DNA of 45,506 nt, taken from Vitrella brassicaformis. Its lineage: Eukaryota > Sar > Vitrellaceae. Below, one piece after another: positions 21,596-33,096 of the stretch. Made by a program: the position numbers and the translations under genes. The notes under the pieces are model-generated. The model was given only the letters and a program-made list of their open reading frames with translations, did not search any database and was not told where the DNA came from. The first letter of the stretch is position 1. Each line of letters begins with the position of its first letter. Where the stretch lies: assembly GCA_001179505.1 (NCBI GenBank), contig CDMY01000243.1, positions 158,958-204,463 on the forward strand, read 5' to 3'.

Positions 21596-23996
21596 ATGGC
21601 ATTGCGTGCCTGTTCGTCTGCCGTCGCGCGCGGCTCGTTGCAACTGCCGCAGTCGTTTCCCGTGTTGTCGGCTCTCCTGGCTCCCGCCGCCCGACGGATC
21701 GGTGCACGAGCCTTCTGTGAGCCACAAGACAGACACAAGACAGACATCACGCACGCCTCAACCACACGCACATGGCCGGCTCATACATCTTGCCCTCCCT
21801 TCGTGTGCTGTGCTGTGCTGTGTTGTGATTGTGTTTGGGTGGGGTGAATGGTGTGAGTCAGGTTCGCTGCATAGCCAGGCGGCCATCAACGGCGAGGTGG
21901 TGGGTGACGGCGGCGCCACGCTTGAAGTCAACCCTCCCCCCTCTCAGCGCGCCACCCCCTTGACCCCCGAGAAGCGCCCCGCCTTCATGGACTACCAGAG
22001 CACCACGCCCATCGACCCCAGGGTGGTGGACGCCATGATGCCACTCTACACCCAGATGTATGGGAACCCCCACAGCCGCAGCCACGTGTTTGGCTGGGAG
22101 GCGGAGGACCTCGTCGAGAAGGCCAGAGAGGTGCCCATACAACGTGTCGGTCTGGCCATGTCCGTCTGCTTGTATTGCACCGCTCTGTATGTGTGTGTGT
22201 GTGTGTGTGTGTGGTTTGGTTGGGTGCAGCAAGTGGCTGATTTGATAGGCGCCAAGTCCAAGGAGATTTTGTTTACGAGCGGGGCCACCGAGAGCAACAA
22301 CTTGGCCATCAAAGGCGTGGCCGCCTACTACGGCAACAAGAAGAAACACATCATCACCACACAAATCGTACCTGACCAGACAAAGAGAGAAACGAGAAGC
22401 TGGCAATGTCAGCAAACCGATCTGCTGTGGTGCGTGTGTGTGCGTGTGTGCGTGCGGCATACGCAGGAGCACAAGTGTGTATTGTCGTCGTGTCGGTCTC
22501 TGCAAGAGAAAGGCTGGGACGTCACCTACCTCCCTGTCGACCAAGACGGTAGGTACTCCACACACACCACACCACACCACATGACACACAGGCAGACATC
22601 CGCATGTCATTCATGTGTGTGTCTTGTCGTGTCCTGCGGTGCGTTGCGTTGCGTTGCGTCGCGTGCAGGTCTGATAAGTTTGTCTGAGTTGGAGGGCGCC
22701 ATCCGGGACGATACCGCCTTGGTGAGCGTCATGATGGTCAACAATGAGATCGGCGTGGTGCAGCCCGTCAAGGGGATCGGCGACCTCTGCCGCAAGAAGA
22801 AGATCTTCTTCCACACTGACGCAGCCCAGGCCCACGGTCAGTCAGCAACCCAGCCCTCCCCCTGCAGACCCCCTATACACACACACGCGTGTGCGTTGCA
22901 TTATTCGTGAAGCTGAGCCTCTTCCCTTCCCTTTCTGTGTGGCTGACCTGACATTACCTGACAGGCAAGATCCCGATCGACGTTGACGAGATGAACATCG
23001 ACTTGATGTCCCTCTCCGCACACAAGATCTACGGACCCAAGGGAGTCGGTACGCATACCCACACTGCCCACACTACCGACGCCCCCACCGCTCTGACTCA
23101 CCGATCCCTCCCTCTCTCCGTCTGTGTCTGTGTGTGAATCTAATCTGTGTGTCCACCAGGTGCGATCTACGTGCGCAGCAAGCCGCGTGTGCGTCTGGTG
23201 CCTGTAATAGACGGCGGCGGGCAGGAGCGGGGCATGCGCAGCGGCACCCTGCCAGCGCCCATTATAGTGGGCTTCGGCAAGGCCTGTCAGGTGGCCAAGG
23301 AGGAGATGGACAACGACAGACGGCACGTCGAGAGGCTCGCCAAGAGAATGGAGGACGGCATCATCAAGGCACTGCCCGACGTCACTCTCAACGGCTCCAA
23401 GGTCCCCGACCGAACGAACATACACACACACAATGGGGCCAGGCAGACAGAGAGAGATCCGTTTGTGTGTGGGTGTGCTTTGCTGTGCAGCTGCATCGTT
23501 ACCACGGCAATATGAACCTGTCGTTTGCGTATGTGGAGGGCGAGTCGCTCCTCATGTCCCTCCGGGGCGTCGCCGTGAGCAGCGGATCCGCCTGCACCTC
23601 TGCATCTCTCGAACCGTCTTACGTGCTCAGAGCCATCGGTGAGTGAGTGCCCTTCCCCCCGCCCTCTCGCGACACACACACAAGTTTTGCTTGTGGGTGT
23701 GTGTGTCATGGCATGGGCAGGTGTGGATGAGGAGTTGGCGCACACGTCGATTCGGTTCGGCATCGGTCGGTTCACGACCGACGAGGAGGTGGACGAGTGC
23801 GTCAAGGTGGTGGTGCAGGAGGTCCGAAGGCTCAGGGAAATGTCGCCACTGTGGGAGCTCGCACAGGAGGTCAGTCAGTCAATCGGTGCAGTCAGTAGCA
23901 AGACCACCAACCACATGTGGCTGCTGTTTGTTTTGTCGATCGTCTTTGCCTCAGGAGAAGGAGGGCGGTGAGAAGACGGCGATGGTGTGGACATGA
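21596..23996 (+). CDS. NFS1: Cysteine desulfurase, mitochondrial type
   Basis: PLP enzyme that takes sulfur from cysteine and passes it as persulfide to the ISCU scaffold for Fe-S cluster assembly. Exons 21596-21716, 21862-22130, 22230-22367, 22467-22548, 22669-22836, 22965-23048, 23160-23401, 23491-23638, 23721-23869 and 23955-23996 join in phase into 480 residues, complete. Signatures: [44 protein letters not shown] with the PLP lysine (about 280), RSGTLPAPI, and [16 protein letters not shown] with the catalytic cysteine (about 403). The C-terminus has the eukaryotic REMSPLWEL stretch. The N-terminus is Arg/Ala/Ser-rich and lacks acidic residues, as a mitochondrial transit peptide should. 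The plastid SufS family is more divergent and does not fit. Confidence 0.97.
22191..22213. repeat. (GT)n microsatellite in NFS1 intron
   Basis: TG run 16 bases upstream of the acceptor at 22229 in the sense orientation. Confidence 0.9.
22640..22665. repeat. (GCGTT)n pentamers in NFS1 intron
   Basis: Imperfect pentanucleotide array that runs directly into the acceptor CAG at 22668. Confidence 0.8.
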
Positions 23997-24691
23997 TCCA
24001 AAGGAATGTCTGCACGCTCCAACGCAACGCGGTCTCTCTGTCACACACGTGTGTGGACTGGACAGGACAGTCCATGCGCTGCGCATGTGTTGTCGTGGAT
24101 TTTTTGGGGTCGGTGTGTTGTGTTGTGTTGATCTTCTCTTCATGTGCTGTCGAGTCGGTGGGGATGGAGGGCAAAGGAAGGCAGCCTTTTTGCCGTGTAC
24201 ATATGTCAAGGTGCGTGAGGGTCGACGAAGGGGGGTGTCTGGTGGGGTGTGACGCGGTGTGTGTCGTGTGGTCGGGGCTGACTTTTTCGGCATAAGTACA
24301 GTTCGGGCGTGCGCTCGGCTCCTTGTGCTTGTCGCTTGCCGTGTTGGGATGGCGGGGCCAACAGAGATGTCTCTCGTGTTGACCTCAGCGTCTCCAGGTG
24401 GCAGCGGACAAGTACTCGAGAAGTCGGGACAGCCGCGGTGCATTCATGCTCGGTGGGCAGGGAGACACTGACAGAAGTGTGTCCAAGGCATGCATGGTAT
24501 GTGTCCTCACCTCAAAGTGTCACATCACGACAAAACGCATAAAGTCTGCCTGCTTGCCACACAGTTCGTTGGAAGCACACGACGACAAAACCGCAAAAAC
24601 TGCCCTATGCCTCTCTCTTTCATGGGTTACCGGTGCCACCCACTCGCCGTTCTCTCTGTCAGGGACGAACAGACACGTCGCCATGCTATGG
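23997..24691. other. Intergenic region between convergent NFS1 and lipase genes
   Basis: 695 bp with only short chance open frames on both strands. No gene, RNA or repeat element is recognised. It must contain the two 3' UTRs. Confidence 0.6.
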
Positions 24692-27600
24692 CTATGCCCT
24701 TGAGCTTCCTCCCGCACCCCGTCCCTCTCTGAGTGACTGCGCCACCGCTACAGTCATGGCTGCGTGATACTGGTCCTCAAAGTGGTGAGACAGCGCCTGT
24801 GGGTATGTGTTGTGTGCACACCACACAAACATTGCTTCAGACAGACACCGAGATGCAATACGGTGCTGTGCTACGCCCCGCCTGACCTCTCCGTTAGTGA
24901 TAGTGTTGAGCATGGCCACTTCCCTGTCGATGAACTCCTCCGTCAGCCGAGGCAGCTCCACCGAACGACCCAGAAACACCAGCTGCACGCAGCGCAGCCA
25001 CACAGCCAGCCACGCAGGCCAGGCATCCACACAAGGTCATCAAAGAGACGGGATGAATGAACGACCTACCGCCCACTCCACTCCACTTACCGTTCCGTTT
25101 TCGTCTTTGCCCCAGGGGTTGGCCTCCTGCAGCGGGTTGGGCCCCTCCGTCTCCCCCTCTATCCACAGATTGGTCTGACCCGCCTCGTCAACCAACACCG
25201 TACGGCCCACGTGCTCATAGTCCAGAATCCTAAAGGAAGGCGCGCAGATAGACACGCAGACAGGAACACACAAGAGACCATGTAGTGCGTGAAGTCCGGG
25301 AGGATTGAAAGAGGGAGCGGGCAGCTCGGCTCACCAGGCCGTGGCGCCTCGCGGCAGCCGGGCTATCACATCACGACTGTTGACCACACGAAATGCGTCG
25401 CCGATCCTATGTGGAGGGAGGAACAGGGCAAACGCAGAATATATACTGGGACAATCCCATCTGGCCCTCTCTCCACACCCACTTTGCGTTGAATTTCTCC
25501 ACAAATGCCCCGTTGCCCACCCGCGGGGCCCCGTAATTGTACAGCAGCACCTTGCCGGGCGGGCCCCTGGCCTCCCCCCGACTCACAGGCCCGTGTGTGG
25601 CCATGTCATATGCACACAAAGTGGCCAGCGCCCCTCCCAGGCTGTGGCCCGTCACGAGCACCTCCCACTCCCCCGCCTGGCCGCCCGTCGCCTCGTGGAT
25701 CAGCTCATGCAGACGGGAACGGATCGACAAATATGCCTGGTGAAAACCTGCACGCGCACAGGAGGGCCCACAGACGTTCATCGACATGGTCGCCGTCCGT
25801 GTGTGCTCCTTGCGGACCGACCAGCATGCACCCGCGGGTCGCTGTTGTTGCCTCCCAACTGCACGGCGAAGACCTCGGGCATGCGGAACTGCAGCTGTGC
25901 CGTCAGGTTGTAGAGCGACGCGTCGATGGTGTCCCAGTCGACCTGCACCTCACCCTTGGACACCCTGCTGGCCAAGGCCAGCAACTCGGGGTCCAGCTCC
26001 AGCTCACGCGGCAGCCTCAAGTTCTGCAGCGGCAGACTCGCAAAGGTCACGTTGGGCAGCGACGGCAGGGGCAAAGACAGGGACGGGAGAGCGAAGAGGC
26101 CCCCCTCTTCTCTCCCTCTCCCCCTCTGCTGCATGGGCTCTTCCTCTTGTGTGGTGGCGATGAACATGGCTTCGGGCAGAGTGATGTTGGGCGCCAGCTG
26201 GGGGGTCGAGTCGGCACCGATGGGCGATGGAGGTTGACGCGTCGTCGCCTGTGAGATGAGCCGCTGGAACGCCTGTGCCCGCTTCGATGCCATATCCAGC
26301 ACTTGGGTAGCGTTGAGTTCGCGGAACTGCTTTCCCACAAGCAGAGGGTTGATGCGGTGCTCTCCACCGGCCTGCTGATCTGAGTCCAATGAGGGGTCGG
26401 TGTGGTTGCTGAAGGACGACATAATTGAGAAGGGGCTGGACAGCGATATCAGCTGGAAGGACTCGTCGAGGGAGAGCTTCTTCTCCTTGCCTTCGCCGAT
26501 CTCCTGAAGGCGGCTCTTGAGCAGCGACTGGCTCATCTCCGAGAGGGCCTTCAGAGGCTGCCATGTCGCGTCTTCCGGGGCGGCGGAAGACGGGGCTGCG
26601 GTGGACCTTTCCTCCTGTGTCGTGGGTGTGTCGGGGGCTGGGGGCTTGAGCACACCCGACAGCCACTTGACAGGGTCCCACTGCCTGTCGACTAGCGTGT
26701 AGTCCTCCCTCTCTGTCTTGCCGCTCATCGCAAGCCACGGAAAGGACCGCTGCGCCTCAGCCGGGCTATCCTCTTCGGCCCTCGTCCCCATCTCTTGCGC
26801 CTCATCCGCCATGGCCGCTTTGGGTGGCTCATCTAGCTGGAGAGGCTCCTGGACTAGGGTGATGTCGGTCAGGAAGTCTCGCCATGACGTCATCTCGGTG
26901 CCGCGGAAGGCCACCACAAGCCGCTTCCTCCTGTTGTCGCGCCAGAGGCCCACTTGTGTGCAGGTGAAGACGTTCTGCAGGAAACAGATGAACTCGAAGT
27001 CCGATGCCCACGGCTCCAAGCCCCACACCTGACGAGCCAGCGCGCTCCAGTCGGCTGAGCAGCCGAAGCCCGCCGGGCCCCCCTCCCCCGCCTTTTCCAA
27101 CACGCTCGCGGCCTCTTTCGCACGCGCGGCCATGTCGGACTCATCCATTGGGGGGATGGCCTCGGCCTCGTCGTAGGAGGGCGGTGTTGACGGGCTTCCC
27201 TCTTCTGGGCTCTCGGCGTCATCATCTCTTTCGAAGGGGACGTACTGAACGATCACGTTGATTTTGCCCGCGTCACCTGCCGATAGATGTCGGGCGGCGC
27301 GGCCATTGGGCCGCTCGTCGACGGCATGGTCGCCTTGGCCGCGTTTGCATCGCTTGCGGACGTCTTCTGTTCTGTCTGGGGCGGACTTCTGGAGAGGGAG
27401 CCACCCCTGCCACACGAACCGACCGCCGCCATCTGTTTGGGAAAAAGGAAACGGCAGAGCAGATGAGAGATGAGAGAGGCTGGTGTGCTGGTTTACTCGT
27501 GAGTGGGGGTGTCTGGCCACCTGCGTCGTGTCCCTCTTCGTCCAAGAGAGTGGCATTTGCTCGTATCTCATCGACATCGATGGTCACGACACCGAGTTCG

Positions 27601-28653
27601 TCGTCATTCGAAAACAACTCCTGGTGAGCCAGCAGGCAACACGGATGCACTTCTGAATGCATTCTTGTATGTGTGTGTCGCATCCGGCACCCATGCCCCA
27701 CTCACCTCATCGAGGACTCTGAGGTTGAGGACTCCTCCATCCAGGCCTCTGGTGTAGAGGGACAGCGTCTGCTGCCACTTGGGATTAGAGCTGCTCTTGA
27801 CCGTCCTGGTCCTATCGACAACGCCCCGCGTGCCTGAAACAGACAGACAGACAGACAGATAGGTGGCCGTGTGTGTCGTCTTCATGTGTTTCTTCTACCT
27901 GAGGCATCGGCGAGCGAGACCACGACGTACGGGTCGCTTTCGAATCCGGTCAGGGCCGCCTCTAAGAACGAGTCCTCACGGACGAGGTCAGATGCCTCCA
28001 GAACAGTCACCAGCAACAGGCCTAATGGACGAGGCACCAAGGCAGACAGGCAGGTTGCCCGTGGACACGTGTGTTCCACCACCCGCAGCAGGCACCTTGT
28101 ACCCCTCTCCTTGAAATACTCACAGCTACGCACACATACCGTCGAAGACCTGACGAATGAAGTCAGCCGACTGAAAAGCCACGTCGTTGCCATTCGCAGA
28201 CCGCTCCCACTTGCCTGAAAGAACCAGCCAACCAAACCAACACAGCCACTCATCACATCGCCATGCATCCGGTCTTGTGTGTGGGTGCAGTCAGTCACCT
28301 GCCCTTGGCTCGTTGTACGCCTGAAACGAGAAGCCCGCTAGTAGAACAGCCTTGCGAATGTCGAACTGGGAGTAATGGAGATGAGAGGCCAGGTCCTCGA
28401 TCTTCTCGAAGACGCCGCCCCGCTTGAACCATCGAGATGCCGTGGACAGCAGGCCCGATGGAGATGGCCGTTCTGAAGGGCGCGTCGGGCTCTTGAGTGC
28501 ATGCAAGGGGTGCAGCGACCCATGGCGGAAGGAGGCAGAACGGAATGGCGTGAGGAAGGCAGATGAATGCCTCTGTATCGACAGTGATGCGAGCAGGCAG
28601 ATCACCAGCCAGCGGATCCGGGCAGATCCTCTCCTCTCTCTCCTCATCATCAT
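24692..28653 (-). CDS. C2-domain class 3 lipase with plastid-type leader
   Basis: Exons 28653-28299, 28214-28140, 28021-27899, 27833-27706, 27620-27521, 27432-25822, 25747-25483, 25406-25335, 25229-25091, 24982-24887 and 24796-24692 join in phase into 1,022 residues. After a few basic residues there is a hydrophobic signal peptide (WLVICLLASLS), then SSAFLTPFRSASFRHG, which looks like the ASAF-type cleavage site and basic transit peptide of complex plastids. A C2 domain (about 144-326) begins LLLVTVLEASDL and contains DPYVVVSLAD. The lipase domain has AFRGTE (about 440), then a Pro/Ser-rich insertion of about 350 residues, then VHAGFHQAY and the nucleophile elbow TGHSLGGALA (Ser about 832), with the late SHHFEDQY histidine region. 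Activity is inferred to be on plastid acyl-lipids. The start could also be the in-frame ATG at 28692. Confidence 0.88.
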
Positions 28654-28829
28654 TGCGTCATCTCTCCTCCTCATCATTGCCGCCAGTAGCATCGCATCGG
28701 ATGCATGAGGTCGTCGCCTTCTTCTGTCCAGCAGCGCCTTCACCTCCACGTCTGCGAGCTCGGGAACAGCCGGAGCTCGCATTGATCCGACCCTCCCTTT
28801 TTGGAAACGCGGCTGGGTGAGCAACGTTC
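28654..28829. promoter_or_regulatory. Divergent 5' region between lipase and propeller copy 1
   Basis: 176 bp between start codons. Upstream in-frame ATGs of the lipase frame lie within it. No core element is recognised. Confidence 0.35.
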
Positions 28830-30303
28830 ATGGATGACAGCAAAGCAGAAACTGGCCCTCTCCCTCATGAGGCTTCATCGAGCGATCGCCCCTCCCGGCA
28901 CCCAAGATGGTTTTCCCGCCTGTGGACCAAGGCCAAGAACGTCAAAAGACGAGTAGCCAACAAGCTCAGAAAGAAGTCGGCACCCATGGGTGATCACAAG
29001 GGAGATCCGTTCGTCCACACCATGGGGAGGCAGAGCGGCCCAAGCGAGCACTCGGGCAGCACTCAGACCTGCGAGCACCCGGAGGGGCAGCAGGACGAAG
29101 GCGCCGAGCATGACGTCACGCATGAGCCGGCAGATCTGGGGGGAACGATCAAGGTGGCGGTCACATCGCCGCCTGACGACTCCTTTTTCAGCTTTTCTCT
29201 CACATTTATGGTGGCCCTGCTTCTTTTTGCTGGAGGCCTGTGTGTGATTTTGTGGTCGTGGCCCAACGGTGAGTGAGTGAGGGACCGATTTGGGAGGCGA
29301 GGGGCCACTCACATGCAAGTGGAGCCGACGCATGATATATCTCGGTGTTTGTGATTGTGTGCATGCCTTGTTCAGGTGGTCTTCATAACTTGTCAATGTC
29401 TCCGTCTTCCCTCGTCACTCGGGAGTCACCGGCCGCAGCCGTGCAATCCGCGTGCGGCCCTTCACACCTACATATGCATACAGCCGAGTGTCGACAGGAC
29501 ACGGCGGCTGCCATCGCAACCAAAGGTCGGCGGCTCCAGCAGAACATCACCACAGTGCCCACCCTCACCATCAAGAACACATCCTTCGAGCAGCTGCCGC
29601 CGCCCGACTTCACGCCGCGGTACGGCCTCAGCGCCCTGAGTGCGTCGCGTGCCGTCGTGGTCATGGGCGGCTCGCTCATCTACCACGACACCAGCCTCGA
29701 CGACGTGTGGATGACCACCAATGGCGTCGGGCCCCGCAGATGGAAGCTGGCGCCGCAGAAGAACGAGACCAAACTCACTCGCAGATCCTTTTTTGGTGCG
29801 GCAGTCCACCCAAGTGCGGACGCGCCCTTCAGGTTCCTTGTCACAGGTGTGCGATGCTCTCAGGGAGACAGACAGACGTGGGCCATCACTCAATTCCTCC
29901 CTTCTGTGTTGTGTGGCAGGTGGTTTGGACATCTCGGGCATCGAAGGCGACCCCCCTTCTCGCTACCTGAATGACGTCCTGGTGAGCCGCGACGGCACCA
30001 CCTGGCGCACACTGGTCGACGATGCGCCGTGGGAGCCACGCGAAGGCCACCAGCTGGTCGTCATCCCGGGCCCCGAGAACTCCACGAACGCGACTTTTCT
30101 CCTGCTGGGTGGCCAGACGGCCAAGGGCATCCAGCACGACGTGTGGCGGTCAACCAACGGCATCGACTGGGAGCTGCTGAGCCGCCGCGCGCCGTGGAGG
30201 GGACGACGGCTGTTCCAGACCGCCGTCACGGGCTGGCCGGGCGGGAGTGAGGGCAAGAACATGAGCGTGTATGTCATGGGGGGCGAGGGGCTGAGCGAGG
30301 GAC
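28830..30303 (+). CDS. Membrane-anchored propeller-like protein, copy 1, cut by gap
   Basis: Exons 28830-29268, 29376-29846 and 29920 to the gap at 30304 join in phase. The first exon encodes a basic cytoplasmic segment of about 115 residues, then one hydrophobic helix (FMVALLLFAGGLCVILW) without a signal peptide, which predicts a type II membrane protein. The following region has at least three copies of a motif of the form DDVW-x-T-x-G-x-x-W, shared with copy 2. Reading stops at the 300-N gap, in the middle of the third repeat unit. What follows the gap does not resemble the rest of copy 2, so this copy is either truncated in the genome or misassembled. Confidence 0.78.
28920..30303 (+). 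repeat. Tandem duplication unit, copy 1
   Basis: Matches 31754-33096 through exons and introns. The exon 3 portion (29920-30303) differs from copy 2 at only three bases that I can find. Exon 1 differs by a net 28-bp length change. Confidence 0.9.
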
Positions 30304-30603
30304 NNNNNNNNNNNNNNNNNNNNNNNNNNNNNNNNNNNNNNNNNNNNNNNNNNNNNNNNNNNNNNNNNNNNNNNNNNNNNNNNNNNNNNNNNNNNNNNNN
30401 NNNNNNNNNNNNNNNNNNNNNNNNNNNNNNNNNNNNNNNNNNNNNNNNNNNNNNNNNNNNNNNNNNNNNNNNNNNNNNNNNNNNNNNNNNNNNNNNNNNN
30501 NNNNNNNNNNNNNNNNNNNNNNNNNNNNNNNNNNNNNNNNNNNNNNNNNNNNNNNNNNNNNNNNNNNNNNNNNNNNNNNNNNNNNNNNNNNNNNNNNNNN
30601 NNN
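30304..30603. other. Assembly gap of 300 N inside copy 1
   Basis: The left border falls within sequence identical to copy 2 (…GAGCGAGGGAC), as expected when an assembler cannot pass a near-identical repeat. Confidence 0.95.
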
Positions 30604-30836
30604 GCTCACTCCTGAACCGACAGATCGACTGACTCACTCCTCTCTGTGGTGCTGCAAAAATCGGTGAGTGTAACACGTAGCTCCTCAAAAATCGATGATG
30701 TAACCTCGCGATGAGGAGGGAGGTGGCATCAATTGTGGCCAACAATTCAGCCACTCGCTGGATGCCCTCGGGCTAGAAAAACATCTCTGTCTGCCCCATC
30801 CACGCCGCATCAGCACCCCTATGCATGGGTACTCAC

Positions 30837-31477
30837 TCAAAGAGCGAAGAGGTAGCCCCAGGGTATGAAGGGAGTCATGATGACAAGCCCCAGCACGTTG
30901 AGTAAAGTAAAGGGGACGGGAAATCCTCCCATGCCTCCCTTGCGACCGCGTACCAGCCACGGCAAAGCAAAGAACACGAGAAACAGCACCTTGACCAGCA
31001 CCTGACACACACACACGTGCAACATGCCCTCACTCACAGTGTCTACCTGACTCACTTCACTGGTGCAGTCGTGCACTCACCGAGATGAGCAGGATGGAGG
31101 CGAATGGCAGCGGGCTATAGATGCCACACGCAGACAGGATGGCGATGCTCGTGATGAAGATGCCGAGGATACTCAGCGCAAGGTTGGGAACCATACTCCC
31201 CGAGAACAGCTGGCTGTAGGCAGCAGACACACACATGCCTGTTAGTAAGCATTCCCACGCAGGGAGGTAGTGTTCTGTCCGCGCACTTACTTTGCGGCAA
31301 ACTTCGGAGCCCACAGGCAAGTTAGACCAGTGCTCCCTCCGGCTGCGCACACGCAGGGAGACAGACACATATACAGACGTCTCAAAGGCCGTCTTCTGTT
31401 GTCACACAGGAGCCCCCTCACTTACCGACCACATTGGTGGCAAACACCACCCGCAGGGCCAGATGCTCCACTGCCAT
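30837..31477 (-). CDS. Small four-helix integral membrane protein
   Basis: Exons 31477-31426, 31342-31291, 31213-31081 and 31001-30837 join in phase into 133 residues. I see three clearly hydrophobic segments and one weaker one: an N-terminal amphipathic stretch (LALRVVFATNVV), then SILGIFITSIAILSACGIY, VLVKVLFLVFFALPWLV and LNVLGLVIMTPFIPWGYLF, the last ending at the C-terminus. No family is recognised with confidence; the size and layout are reminiscent of DoxX-like or other small four-helix proteins. The gene lies between the two copies of the propeller duplication on the opposite strand. Its phase-consistent introns argue for a real gene. Confidence 0.7.
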
Positions 31478-31753
31478 CGTTGAATGACGCAATCGCCGCT
31501 GCTGTGTCAACCCACAGAGGGAACGGACAGCCTCTTGACCAACGACGGGAGAGGGAAACGACGCCGAAAGCCGCACCAAATGCGAGCTCAAACGTGCGAA
31601 AGGGAGGGGAACCCAGTGAGACGCACTCAATCGAAGGCGTCTAGCCGCGAAGGTGCAATCCCAGCGTCGTTTCTTTTCTGCACTGATTCCCTTCAAGCGG
31701 ATCCTCCAGCCCGCCAATGAGTCAGATCTATCCCTTCCTGTCCTTGATCGCGT

Positions 31754-32010
31754 CTGTGGACGAAGGCCAAGAACGCCAAGAGACGAGTAGCCAACAAGCT
31801 CAGAAAGAAGCCGGCACCCATGGGTGATCACAAGGGAGATCCGTTCGTCCACACCATAGGGAGGCAGAGGGGCCCAAGCGAGCACTCGGGCACAACAGCA
31901 CCACGAGCACCGAGCATGACGACACGCACGAGGCAGATCTTGGGGGAACAATCAAGGTGGTGGTCACATCGCCGCCTGACGACTCCTTTTTCAGCTCTTC
32001 TCTCACATTT
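31754..32010 (+). pseudogene. Degenerate cytoplasmic part of exon 1 of copy 2
   Basis: This matches the basic cytoplasmic segment of copy 1 but lacks the ATG-containing 5' end. A net 28-base deletion around 31890-31910 puts the old ATG frame (31820) out of register with the membrane helix. The frame of the helix has no ATG before 32011. Confidence 0.65.
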
Positions 32011-33096
32011 ATGGTGGCCCTGCTTCTTTTTGCTGGAGGCCTGTGTGCACTTTTGTGGTCGTGGCCCAACGGTGAGTGAGTGAGGGACCGATCTGGGAGG
32101 CTAGGGGCCACTCACATGCAAGTGAAACTGACGCATGATGTATCTCGGTGTTCATGATTGTCTGCATGCCTTGTTCAGGTGGTCTTCATGACTTGTCAAC
32201 GTCTCCGTCTTCCATCGTCACTCGGGAGTCACCGGCCGCAGCCGTGCAATCCGCGTGCGGCCCTCCATACCTACACATGCATACAGCCGAGTGTCGACAG
32301 GACACGACGGCTGCCATCGCAACCAAAAGTCGGCGGCTCCAGCAGAACACCACCACAGTGCCCACCCTCACCATCAAGAACACGTCCTTCGAGCAGCTGC
32401 CGCCGCCCGAATTCATGCCGCGGTACGGCCTCAGCGCCCTGAGCGCGTCGCGGGCCGTCGTGGTCATGGGCGGCTCGCTCATCTACCACGACACCAGCCT
32501 CGACGACGTGTGGATAACCACCGATGGCGTCGGGCCACGCAGATGGAAGCTGGCGCCGCAGAAGAACGAGACCAAACTCACTCGCAGATCCTTTTTTGGT
32601 GCGGCCGTCCATCCAAGTGCGGACGCGCCCTTCAGGTTCCTTGTCACAGGTGTGCTCAGGAAGACAGACATGGGCCATCACTCAATTCCTCCCTTCTGTG
32701 TTTGTGTGGCAGGTGGTTTGGACATCTCGGGCATCGAAGGCGACCCCCCTTCCCGCTACCTGAATGACGTCCTGGTGAGCCGCGACGGCACCACCTGGCG
32801 CACACTGGTCGACGAAGCGCCGTGGAAGCCACGCGAAGGCCACCAGCTGGTCGTCATCCCGGGCCCCGAGAACTCCACGAACGCGACTTTTCTCCTGCTG
32901 GGTGGCCAGACGGCCAAGGGCATCCAGCACGACGTGTGGCGGTCAACCAACGGCATCGACTGGGAGCTGCTGAGCCGCCGCGCGCCGTGGAGGGGACGAC
33001 GGCTGTTCCAGACCGCCGTCACGGGCTGGCCGGGCGGGAGTGAGGGCAAGAACATGAGCGTGTATGTCATGGGGGGCGAGGGGCTGAGCGAGGGAC
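31754..33096 (+). repeat. Tandem duplication unit, copy 2
   Basis: Counterpart of 28920-30303. Homology to copy 1 begins around CTGTGGA…AAGGCCAAGAACG and continues through intron 1, exon 2, intron 2 and most of exon 3. Confidence 0.9.

Noticed and set aside
23997-24691. Several open frames of 60-110 codons between NFS1 and the lipase
   Set aside because: They overlap one another on both strands, lack splice partners and show no protein-like composition; best read as 3' UTR and spacer.
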